Of a stretch of 30,077 nt of DNA, positions 8,610 to 16,489 are shown piece after piece (the first letter of the stretch is position 1; every line of letters begins with the position of its first letter). The DNA is taken from the NCBI GenBank assembly GCA_050117315.1, contig JASFMY010000083.1, forward strand, positions 1 through 30,077. The letters are read 5' to 3'. Source of the DNA: JANQIV01 sp050117315. Lineage in GTDB: Bacteria > Bacteroidota > Ignavibacteria > Ignavibacteriales > Melioribacteraceae. The notes below the pieces were generated by a model. It made no database searches and was not told the origin of the DNA. It saw only the letters and a list, made by a program, of their open reading frames with translations. Both the position numbers and the translations under genes were made by a program.

Positions 8610-10091
8610 ATGAACGCGAAAAATATAACAAGAAAGACTTTCATAAATATTTTGTTTTTAGCTATAGCTGTTTTGTTTCTGATAAGCTGTTCTGCAAAAG
8701 AAAATGAAGATGTACTTGACGGAAGTTTCTGGAAAAACCAAGCATTGAAACAAATTCTCCCGTACTGGACACGAAATGCACGAGATACTGTTTACGGTGC
8801 TTTCGTTACAAACCTCGATAGTGTTTGGAAACAATTCGGTTCCACGAATAAATATCCCAGTATGATCTCAAGGCATATTTTCAGTTATTCCACCGCCTAT
8901 CTTCTTACAGGGAAAAAGGAATATTTAGACATTGCTTCGGCAACCGTAGATTTCCTTTTGAAAAATGCTTGGGATAAAAAGTATGGAGGCTGGTTTGATC
9001 TCCTTGATGTAGAAGGGAAGCCAATAGCTACTACAAAAAGAAGCTTTACACAATACTACGCAAACACCGGTTTAACAATATATTATTTCGTAACTCACGA
9101 TAAACGGGTGCTGGAGTATATTGAAAAATCAAATCAGTTGGCTGAAACAAAAAGATGGGATAAAGAATTAGGAGGTTTTTACAATACTCTGGAACGTGAG
9201 CTAAAAGTTAAATCGGATGGCAAAGCATTTTCCTCCCAAATAGTCCCTGTATCGAGTTATTTATTATATCTATATCTCACTACGCGGGAAACAAAATACC
9301 TTGAGCAAGCTGAAAGAATAATGAACGTATCCCTCCAAAAGATGCAGGACCCAGAGAGTAAATGGATACTGGAATCATTTGATAGAGAATGGAATTACTT
9401 TGCACGAAAAGATAATTTGGAGAAAGAAATCAATATCGGGCACAATGTTGAAACGGTATGGATGTTTTACAGGCTTTATCTGTTAACGGGTAAAACCGGT
9501 TATATAACTTCAACGAAATTTGTTGCTGATAAAGTCCTTGAATGGGGATTCGATTCAGAAACGGGAGCATGGTACAATACTGTCGGCAGGCTTAATCCTT
9601 CATTGCACGGGGAAACAACATACTGGTGGGTCCAAGCTTATAATAATATGTTTAATCTTTTCCAATACCGAGTAACAAATGATAACAAATATCTAGGCTA
9701 CTTTAGAAAAGGATCGGAATTTTGGAATACTAATTTCATAGATAAAAAATATGGAGATACTTTCTTCGAAGTTTACACAAAAGGTGTAGTAAAAGAAAAG
9801 AAAAAAGCGGAGACCTATAAAACCTCTTATCATTCTATGGAAACAAATTTTCTGAATTTTCTCTATCTAGATTTTTGGGTGAATAAAAAACCGATTGAAC
9901 TTCATTTTTATATCACTGCATCGGAAAAAGGGGACAAATTATACCCGTGTCCCATTGAGGATAAAACGATACAACTAGAAAAAGTAACTATTAATGGTAA
10001 GCATTGGATGGATTTCGATAACGAAAAAGCGTGTGTTAATCTGCCGAAATTGAAAAACAAACATGTGAAAGTTGTATTAGTGAAGTATTAA
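8610..10091 (+). CDS. AGE-family epimerase/isomerase-like lipoprotein
   Basis: The 493-residue protein begins with a lipoprotein signal (lipobox L24-I-S-C27). The mature part is an (alpha/alpha)6-barrel of the N-acylglucosamine 2-epimerase superfamily. It has R88 in the helix SRHIFSYS, G277-H278-N-V-E281 followed by TVWMFYRL, WWVQAYNNMFNLF (about 339-351) and H408 in SYHSMETNF; the Arg and two His match the family's catalytic residues. A short C-terminal region of about 65 residues after DFWVNKKP looks like a small beta domain. AGE enzymes (GlcNAc 2-epimerase, cellobiose/mannobiose epimerase, mannose isomerase) are usually cytoplasmic, so membrane anchoring outside the cytoplasm is notable. 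It starts 53 bases after the amidohydrolase stop. Epimerase versus isomerase activity cannot be settled here. Confidence 0.82.
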   Translation: MNAKNITRKTFINILFLAIAVLFLISCSAKENEDVLDGSFWKNQALKQILPYWTRNARDTVYGAFVTNLDSVWKQFGSTNKYPSMISRHIFSYSTAYLLTGKKEYLDIASATVDFLLKNAWDKKYGGWFDLLDVEGKPIATTKRSFTQYYANTGLTIYYFVTHDKRVLEYIEKSNQLAETKRWDKELGGFYNTLERELKVKSDGKAFSSQIVPVSSYLLYLYLTTRETKYLEQAERIMNVSLQKMQDPESKWILESFDREWNYFARKDNLEKEINIGHNVETVWMFYRLYLLTGKTGYITSTKFVADKVLEWGFDSETGAWYNTVGRLNPSLHGETTYWWVQAYNNMFNLFQYRVTNDNKYLGYFRKGSEFWNTNFIDKKYGDTFFEVYTKGVVKEKKKAETYKTSYHSMETNFLNFLYLDFWVNKKPIELHFYITASEKGDKLYPCPIEDKTIQLEKVTINGKHWMDFDNEKACVNLPKLKNKHVKVVLVKY

Positions 10092-10142
10092 AGTTTATAG
10101 AAATTCTGTGTGTGAAAACAAATTAAAATAAAGGGAACCAAA

Positions 10143-11195
10143 ATGAAAAATTTTAAAGTGATCATGGGAATTGTTTTAATAACGTTTATTCTAGTATCAT
10201 TGGATTTGTTTGCACAATCCGTTTCCGGCAAAGAAGAAAGAGCTGTTTGGCTCCATGGAAAAATGTTTAGTAAAGAGAGTGATGAAGCCTTAAGCCAGAT
10301 AAAAGAAAAATTAGATGAGTTTGAAAGAATAGGAATAAATACGCTTTTCTATTATTGTAAGACCAAACATAATGAATATCAGTGGGACAACCTTGTCCCT
10401 ATAATAAAAGAAGCTCATAAAAGAAAGATGGAGGTGCATGTTAATTACATGCCCGGACATAAATTTGAGTTGGAAGGAGAAATTAAAGAGCACCCGGAAT
10501 GGTTAAGAAGAGGTATTAAAGGAGAAATTTATCCCCAACTGAATATTGCGCTTCCTGAAGTAAGGGAATACATGGTAAGAAAAATTTCCGAAGTGTTGGA
10601 ATATGATATTGACGGAATTCATTTAGACTATATTCGATTTCAGGTGAATCAGGGTTTTAGTTACGATGAGGCAACATGCGATGCTTTTAAAAAGATTTAC
10701 GGCGTTTCTCCTCTTAAAGTACATATGGATACAGGAAGTATGGTGTGGTGCGAATGGTTGAAATGGAATACCGAACAGGTAACGCGGCTTGTAAGAGGTG
10801 TAAGAAAAATGATTGATGAATCGGGCAAAGACTTGGTTCTGGGAGTTGATGTGTTTGCAGATAATGCCGCCGCTAAAAGTTTAATTGCGCAAGATTGGAA
10901 AACGTGGGCTGATGAAGGCCTTATAGATATAGCCTGTCCCATGGACTACACAAATGATGTGAAATTATTTGAACAGTATGTGAAAGAACAAGTAAAAGTA
11001 GCAGACGGAAAATGTAAACTTTATGCTGGGATTGCCGTAAGTTCAAGCCATAATAAAAACACTCCGGAAGGAGTAAAAGAAGAGGTTAAAGCCGCTAGAA
11101 AAGTGGGTGCGGACGGTGTTGCATTTTTTTCCGGTTATTCTCTCAAAGATGAATTTATTGATGAATTGGAAACGTTTTACAAAGAAAATAAATAA
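10143..11195 (+). CDS. secreted GH10-like (DUF187/GHL10) glycosidase-like protein
   Basis: The 350-residue protein has a signal peptide (about 1-25, ending LDLFAQ). It carries the TIM-barrel pattern of the glycosyl-hydrolase-like GHL10/DUF187 family (YngK-like): RAVWLHG near the N terminus, LNIALPEVREYMVRKISEV (133-151), the strand YDIDGIHLDYIRF (154-166), then LGVDVFADN, DIACPMDYTND and a closing repeat around GADGVAFFSGYSL. Acidic residues in HLDYIRF and PMDYTND are candidate active-site residues by family analogy. The protein is shorter than many members and lacks added binding modules. It sits between the AGE-like lipoprotein and a symporter, consistent with periplasmic processing of oligosaccharides before uptake. 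Substrate unknown. Confidence 0.82.
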   Translation: MKNFKVIMGIVLITFILVSLDLFAQSVSGKEERAVWLHGKMFSKESDEALSQIKEKLDEFERIGINTLFYYCKTKHNEYQWDNLVPIIKEAHKRKMEVHVNYMPGHKFELEGEIKEHPEWLRRGIKGEIYPQLNIALPEVREYMVRKISEVLEYDIDGIHLDYIRFQVNQGFSYDEATCDAFKKIYGVSPLKVHMDTGSMVWCEWLKWNTEQVTRLVRGVRKMIDESGKDLVLGVDVFADNAAAKSLIAQDWKTWADEGLIDIACPMDYTNDVKLFEQYVKEQVKVADGKCKLYAGIAVSSSHNKNTPEGVKEEVKAARKVGADGVAFFSGYSLKDEFIDELETFYKENK

Positions 11196-11285
11196 TTCTT
11201 AGAGTAATCTGTATATCAAGTTAATTTTTTATCATATAAATAATGTTCGGCTGAATTAGGTTTTTCAAAATAAAAGTAGGAAAAT

Positions 11286-13079
11286 ATGAGTGACTTAAAA
11301 GGAATACAAACCCCGGACTATCTTGTAATATTAGCATATTTTCTTGTAATAATTTTAATTGGTTATTACTTTAAGCGATATATAAAACAAGCAAAAGACT
11401 ATTTTGCAGCTGGGAATGTTATGCCGTGGTGGCTCGCAGGCACTTCCTATTTTATGGCGTCGTTCAGTACCTTGTTATTTGTAATTTATAGCGAGATATC
11501 TTATAAGTATGGTATTGTTGGGATTGTTATTAATTGGATAAGTCCTATTTGTATACTTTTAGGAGGTTACTTTATCGCCCATCTTTGGAGGCGTTCTAAA
11601 GTTGTTACACCTCTGGGTTTTATGGAGCGGCGGTATAACAAGACTATTCACCAACTTTTCGTATGGACAGGTTTCCCATTAAGAATGTTTGATAATGCTT
11701 TGAAAATATTTTCTACAGCAATTGTAATTACAGTTGCTTTTAAAGGATCGGGCATAACATTAATACATTTTATGGTGATTTTAGGTATAATTTTGATTGC
11801 TTATTCTTTCCTCGGCGGACAAATGACGGTTATTATTACGGATTTTGTGCAGGCAATCATTCTGGCTTTTGCGGTGATATTTTTATTTATTCTTACATAT
11901 AATGTTGTGATTGTGGATTTTGGAAGCATTGGGTCATTCATCTCCAAACTGCCTCAAGATTTTTTAAATCCGGTAAGGGAACCCTATGGATGGTCGTATC
12001 TTATCTTTACAGTTTTTCTTATAACCATACTGACGTATAGCGCAAGCTGGTCACTTGTTCAAAAATATAATACCGTACGCAGCGAAAAAGATACAAGGAA
12101 AATGGTTTATCTAATTGCGGTGTTGATGTTTGTTGCTCCGCCGATCTTTTTTTTTCCAGCTATTGCCGCACGCCTCATTCTTCCTGACCTAGTAGATGCT
12201 AAAGAAGTCTATGCTGCAATAAGCATGAAGATTCTTCCTATAGGAATGATGGGATTTATATTAGTGGCTCTTTTAGGAGCAACGATGTCAACATTGGGTT
12301 CGGAATTCAATACGCTTTCTGGAATTTTAACTCGTGATTTTTATAAAAAGAAGATCAAGCCCGACATTTCGGAAAAAAACGAAGTTGCCTTTGGACGTAT
12401 GGCTACCGTGGTCATCGGGATTTTTACAATTATCCTTGCTATTCTTTTGAGCTTTTTCAGAGGATTAACACTGATGGATCTTATGTTTCGTTTCTTTGCC
12501 GCTTTTGGTCCGCCTATAATGATTCCGTTGATATTAGGTTTGTTGTTCAAAAAATTCAATGGGAGAGGAGTAATTTGGGGCATAGTTGCCGGGGCACTTG
12601 TCGGCATAATATTAATACTTGCTAATTTTATTTTAGTCAGTATTTATTCGGAACAAATGAAGATTGATTCTACTCTTGACTTTTGGTTAAGAAGCGGGTG
12701 GAATTCTACAGCAACGGTTTTAAATATATTGGTTACAATACTCGGTATGTGGATTGGTACGATAACAAAACCAACGCCGGAAGATGAAAAAAGTAGGGGG
12801 AATAAATTTTTTGGTGATCTTCAGAAGCCGTTTGAATTGGAAGCCGGGGAAAAGCAAAGTACTCTTTCACCTTTTAAAATTATTGGGATTACAATAAGTG
12901 CATTCGGAACTATTTTTGTACTTATCTCGTTTTTTGTGCTCTTTGGTTATAATGATTCAAGGGCATTTAGGCTTGATTTGATTCTTGGTTTTATAATGCT
13001 ATTACTGGGGATGATGATGGTATTAAAATCTAAGAACAGTAAAAAGAAGGTGAAATTAGATTTGAATGAAAATGTTTAG
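11286..13079 (+). CDS. sodium:solute symporter (SSS family) 1
   Basis: The 597-residue polytopic inner-membrane protein has about 13-14 hydrophobic segments. SSS hallmarks are visible: an N-terminal helix then FKRYIKQAKDYFAAGNVMPWW, ASFSTLLFVIYSEISYKYG, PLGFMERRYNKTIHQLF, AYSFLGGQMTVIITDFVQAIILA, and GFILVALLGATMSTLGSEFNTLSGILTRDFYKK, the Na2-site helix region with small and hydroxyl residues. Members co-transport Na+ with sugars, sugar acids, amino acids or sialic acid. It diverges from the second symporter in this window (no NISTEQFVG motif), so the two probably carry different substrates. The gene closes the 7035-13079 cluster. The 261 bases after it (13080-13340) are AT-rich with no clear terminator. 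Confidence 0.9.
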   Translation: MSDLKGIQTPDYLVILAYFLVIILIGYYFKRYIKQAKDYFAAGNVMPWWLAGTSYFMASFSTLLFVIYSEISYKYGIVGIVINWISPICILLGGYFIAHLWRRSKVVTPLGFMERRYNKTIHQLFVWTGFPLRMFDNALKIFSTAIVITVAFKGSGITLIHFMVILGIILIAYSFLGGQMTVIITDFVQAIILAFAVIFLFILTYNVVIVDFGSIGSFISKLPQDFLNPVREPYGWSYLIFTVFLITILTYSASWSLVQKYNTVRSEKDTRKMVYLIAVLMFVAPPIFFFPAIAARLILPDLVDAKEVYAAISMKILPIGMMGFILVALLGATMSTLGSEFNTLSGILTRDFYKKKIKPDISEKNEVAFGRMATVVIGIFTIILAILLSFFRGLTLMDLMFRFFAAFGPPIMIPLILGLLFKKFNGRGVIWGIVAGALVGIILILANFILVSIYSEQMKIDSTLDFWLRSGWNSTATVLNILVTILGMWIGTITKPTPEDEKSRGNKFFGDLQKPFELEAGEKQSTLSPFKIIGITISAFGTIFVLISFFVLFGYNDSRAFRLDLILGFIMLLLGMMMVLKSKNSKKKVKLDLNENV

Positions 13080-13340
13080 ATTTTACAGATTGCTATTGAT
13101 TAAGATATTATTAGATATATTTTTAGCTGTAGCCCAATCGCATTATTTGTTATGTTGGAATAACATTAAATACCCTCACACGTTATTCAATTTATCCTCG
13201 GAAGAATAAAAATAAACTATCATTGTGTTAAAACAACATGTGGGAAGCTTAATAAAAATATATCTGCAGTGTTATTGTTTCGCTTTTGAAAAGAATTTAG
13301 ACAAATAGAGTAAAAGAAAGAAAATGTTAAGGAAGTAATT

Positions 13341-14399
13341 ATGGACAAAAATAAAATGATGAATTCGTTAGTTAAGACAGCCAAGGGCAAGGGATTGGTT
13401 GAACTTAGAGAAGTTACTGTTCCCGAAATTGGTGATAATGAAGTTCTTATCGAAGTGAAAGCCGCCGGTATTTGCGGTACAGATCTTCATATTTATCATG
13501 ATGAATTTCCTTATTGGCCGCCGGTTATTTTAGGACATGAATTCTCAGGTGTTATTGCTTCGGCAGGGAAAAACGTAAAAGATTGGAAAAAGGGGGACAG
13601 GGTAGTCGGCGAGCCCCATACATTAGCGTGTGGTAAATGTTGGCTGTGTAGAACAGGCAACAGGCAAATATGTCCTGAAAAAAGATCCCCAGGCTGGGGA
13701 ATTGACGGATGCTTTGCAAAGTATATGAGATATCCGGAACCAAACTTATTACATAGAATTCCTGATACCCTTTCTTTTGAAAAAGCGGCGCTTGTTGAAC
13801 CGACTGCAAATGTTGTAACTGATATTATTGAAAGAGGAGCTTTGAGACCGAGAGATTTTACGGTTGTTATTGGGCCCGGTCCAATAGGACTTATTGCTGC
13901 GATGGTTGCCAAGGCAGGTGGAGCTTCAAAAGTTGTTGTAATTGGTACAGATGTAGATGAAGAATTACGGCTTCCTGCGGCAAGAAAAATTTCAAGTATC
14001 GATCATGTGATAAATGTAAGTAAAGAAAATACTGAAAAAATTATAATGGATATGACCGAAGGTAAAGGAGCCGATCTTATAATTGAAGCAAGCGGCTCAG
14101 CACCCGGAATTTCTTTAGCAGTGAAATTAGTGAGAAAACTTGGAAGAATCACTGCAATAGGTCTTACAGGTAAAGACAAAATTGAATTTCCCTATGATGC
14201 CGGTATGTCAAAATCGATTGAATTTATATTTAATATGTCTACACTATATTCTTCATGGGATAAATCAATCTGTCTTTTGAACTCCGGCAAAATTAATGCA
14301 GATGTTTTAATAACCCACAAGGGTGGGATTGAAAACTGGGAACAGTTTTTCTTTGATCTGGAAAACAAGAGAGGAATAAAAGGAATGTTTACATTTTAA
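13341..14399 (+). CDS. zinc-dependent alcohol/polyol dehydrogenase (MDR family)
   Basis: The 352-residue cytoplasmic enzyme is a zinc MDR dehydrogenase. The catalytic-zinc region is C45-G-T-D48-L-H50 with G65-H66-E67. The structural zinc site has four cysteines, C97, C100, C103 and C111 (ACGKCWLCRTGNRQIC). The Rossmann domain carries VVIGPGPIGLIAA, followed by ADLIIEASG. This resembles sorbitol, threonine and galactitol/sugar-acid dehydrogenases that oxidise a secondary alcohol with NAD(P)+. With a Gfo/Idh/MocA gene 98 bases downstream, a sugar or uronate substrate is likely. In a KDG-producing pathway it could take the role of a KduD-type step, but this is inference. The GGAAG at 13331-13335 and ATG at 13341 fit translation initiation. 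Confidence 0.9.
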   Translation: MDKNKMMNSLVKTAKGKGLVELREVTVPEIGDNEVLIEVKAAGICGTDLHIYHDEFPYWPPVILGHEFSGVIASAGKNVKDWKKGDRVVGEPHTLACGKCWLCRTGNRQICPEKRSPGWGIDGCFAKYMRYPEPNLLHRIPDTLSFEKAALVEPTANVVTDIIERGALRPRDFTVVIGPGPIGLIAAMVAKAGGASKVVVIGTDVDEELRLPAARKISSIDHVINVSKENTEKIIMDMTEGKGADLIIEASGSAPGISLAVKLVRKLGRITAIGLTGKDKIEFPYDAGMSKSIEFIFNMSTLYSSWDKSICLLNSGKINADVLITHKGGIENWEQFFFDLENKRGIKGMFTF

Positions 14400-14439
14400 G
14401 ATAATGAACCGGAACTTTACTAAATTTCACATAGATATT

Positions 14440-14468
14440 TTGTGCAGTCAAACTAAAAATTTTATAAT
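14440..14468 (+). promoter_or_regulatory. possible sigma70-like promoter ahead of the Gfo/Idh/MocA gene
   Basis: TTGTGC (14440-14445) and TATAAT (14463-14468) are separated by exactly 17 bases, and a strong ribosome-binding site (AGGAGGAG, 14480-14487) follows about 12 bases after the -10. The -10 is perfect and the -35 matches TTGACA at its TTG. AT-rich DNA makes chance matches common, and FCB bacteria often use a different promoter consensus. Confidence 0.35.
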
Positions 14469-14497
14469 TTGGTAGATATTAGGAGGAGAAAAATATC

Positions 14498-15526
14498 ATG
14501 CCGTTTAAATTTGGAATTATCGGGACAGGTATTATGGGAAAATCGGGCGGAAGAATATTAGAATTAGTTGAAGATGTAGAAGTAACATCTTTGGCTGATA
14601 TTTCCGAAGCCAATTTGAAAGATGCTGCAAATGAATTTAATGTATCTTCTACATACAAGAATTATCAGGATATGCTGGAGAAAGAGAACCTGGACGCAGT
14701 ATATGTAGCAACGCCGGACCAATATCACAAAAGTCCGGTTATCGATTCTTTGAATGCCGGTATAAATGTACTTGTTGAAAAACCGATGACAACCAAGCAG
14801 GAAGAAGCAGAAGAAATATATAAAGTAGTAAAAGAAACCGGGAAAAAATTTCAGGTGAATTTTAACCATCGCTGGCTCGCGCCTTATCATAAAATAAAAT
14901 CAATGATAACAGAAGGACAAATTGGTGAGCCGATAATAGGATATGCAAGAAAAAACAATCCGATATTTGTCCCAACAACTATGCTTGCATCTTGGGCAAA
15001 AGACAGTTCCCCGGCGTGGTTTATGAATTCTCACGATATTGATTTAATGGTGTGGTGGTTTGATGCGAATCCGGTTGAAGTTTATGCAAAAGGCATTAAA
15101 CGAGTTTTGAAAGCAAAAGGCATGGATACTTACGATGGAATTCAATCACTCGTTACCTTTGAAAACGGACAGTTCGCAACTTTTGAATGTGCATGGATAT
15201 ATCCTAATACAAGTCCTTATATGCCCGATTCATTCATGGAAGTTATCGGCACGGGCGGCACAACTCATATCAATAGAAAGGATGAAGCCATTGATGCAAT
15301 TCTTGATGATAAATTTTCATGCCCGAGAACATTTTTAAATTACAAAGTTTTCGACGAATGGGTTGGTGCAATGCCTTCTTCAGTTCGTTCATTTGTAAAT
15401 GCATGCAAGAAGAATACGGAAACAATAGTGAATGCAAAAGAAGGTTTGAGAAGCACCGCAATTCTTGATGCCATTCACAGATCGTTGGCTTCGGGAAAAC
15501 CCGAGTCAATCAAACTTCATGTTTAG
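14498..15526 (+). CDS. Gfo/Idh/MocA family oxidoreductase
   Basis: The 342-residue protein has an N-terminal Rossmann fold (FGIIGTGIMG, residues 5-14), the family signature E94-K-P with VLVEKPMTTKQEEAE, and the C-terminal alpha/beta domain with S178-H179-D180-I-D182, where the His is the usual catalytic acid/base. Family members oxidise or reduce sugar hydroxyls with NAD(P), or act in multistep redox glycosidase chemistry. No signal peptide, so cytoplasmic. A very good ribosome-binding site precedes the ATG, and a possible promoter is seen at 14440-14468, so it may start a sub-operon with the lyase genes. The substrate is likely a hexose, uronate or amino-sugar derivative. Confidence 0.92.
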   Translation: MPFKFGIIGTGIMGKSGGRILELVEDVEVTSLADISEANLKDAANEFNVSSTYKNYQDMLEKENLDAVYVATPDQYHKSPVIDSLNAGINVLVEKPMTTKQEEAEEIYKVVKETGKKFQVNFNHRWLAPYHKIKSMITEGQIGEPIIGYARKNNPIFVPTTMLASWAKDSSPAWFMNSHDIDLMVWWFDANPVEVYAKGIKRVLKAKGMDTYDGIQSLVTFENGQFATFECAWIYPNTSPYMPDSFMEVIGTGGTTHINRKDEAIDAILDDKFSCPRTFLNYKVFDEWVGAMPSSVRSFVNACKKNTETIVNAKEGLRSTAILDAIHRSLASGKPESIKLHV

Positions 15527-15573
15527 CAAATTATCATTCAAATAAAGTTGTGTAACGTTTTGATTAAAAGAGA

Positions 15574-16435
15574 ATGGTTATTAATAGTAGAATAATATTG
15601 TTCTTATTTATTGTCATTATGTTTAATGCAGTTGTTGATACAAAACAATTTGCTCAAACAAAATTTCAAGAAAGTACAGACCTTTGGATTGATACTTTAA
15701 ACCATCTTGAGTACGAACCTTATACGTATTATCAGGATTTCGAATCAGGCGAAGTATCGGCTTGGTCAAGTTATCCCCCAGCGCAAGATATGGCATATGA
15801 TCCTTATCTATATCCAGGTAAGATTTCAGACAGCTATAAAGGTATATGCTTATGTAAATTATATAATCCGTCATGGAATGTTCCGCAGCTAATAGGCGCA
15901 TCAAAAAAACTATCCATGCACCTTGATAACAAAAGCGTCATAAAATTCAGATACTTTGTTAAAACAACAAATGTTCCTTCTTGGCTTGGTATTGATTTAG
16001 GACTTAGTAATGGTGAAAGAATTCGCGCACGTTATACGGAAACGGAATTAAACCACTGGGATTGCGTTAGTTTTACATTGTCCGATGTATTAAAGCTTGC
16101 GGATGCAGCCGACGGATTACATTAACGTTACCACAATAGCTGTTACCCTACGTTTTGAAAAAACAGACCTAGACATGCCGATCTGCTTTGCGCTGGATGA
16201 CGTAGAAATTAAAGGAAAGAAAACTGTTTCTTTCAAATATGAAGTGCCGAAAACCCGAAAGCTGTCCGAGTGGGAGCCGGAAATAGTTCTCCGTCGTAAT
16301 GAAAATGATGATCAATTGGAAATTGCTGGGACATTTCTTCCTTCTCAACCTGAACGCGTTAATATAAGTGTTTACAGATTTGATAAACCCAGGGAAGAAA
16401 TTTTCATTCCCATTGTTAAAATAAATCATTCGTAA
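15574..16435 (+). pseudogene. frameshifted, truncated paralog of the lyase N-terminal module
   Basis: Two overlapping frames together encode a protein with a signal peptide (MVINSRIILFLF start) that matches only the first 250 or so residues of the lyase beginning at 16490. Compare QDFESGEVSAWSSYPPAQDM with ENFETNELSAWASYPFWQDV, IGASKKLSMHL with AGAQKKLDMYL, and FALDDVEIKGKKTVSFKYEVP with FGLDDVELKGLKKTSFKFSIP. Frame one stops at 16123-16125 and homology continues in the next frame from about 16113. Removing one G near 16113-16115 (GACGGATTAC) would restore DDYINVTTIAV, aligning with RIKVNALAV. The second frame stops at 16433-16435, well before the catalytic domain. It could be a partial duplication decaying, a stand-alone binding module with a sequencing error, or programmed frameshifting (least likely). 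Confidence 0.75.
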
Positions 16436-16489
16436 AAAATACTTTTTCTAATTGCCGAAACCAACAGTAGGACTTAACAAGGAGAAAAA

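Noticed and set aside
16097..16435. Separate small gene with a TTG start
   Set aside because: Its protein continues the homology of the preceding frame to the lyase N-terminal module, so it is the second half of a frameshifted gene.
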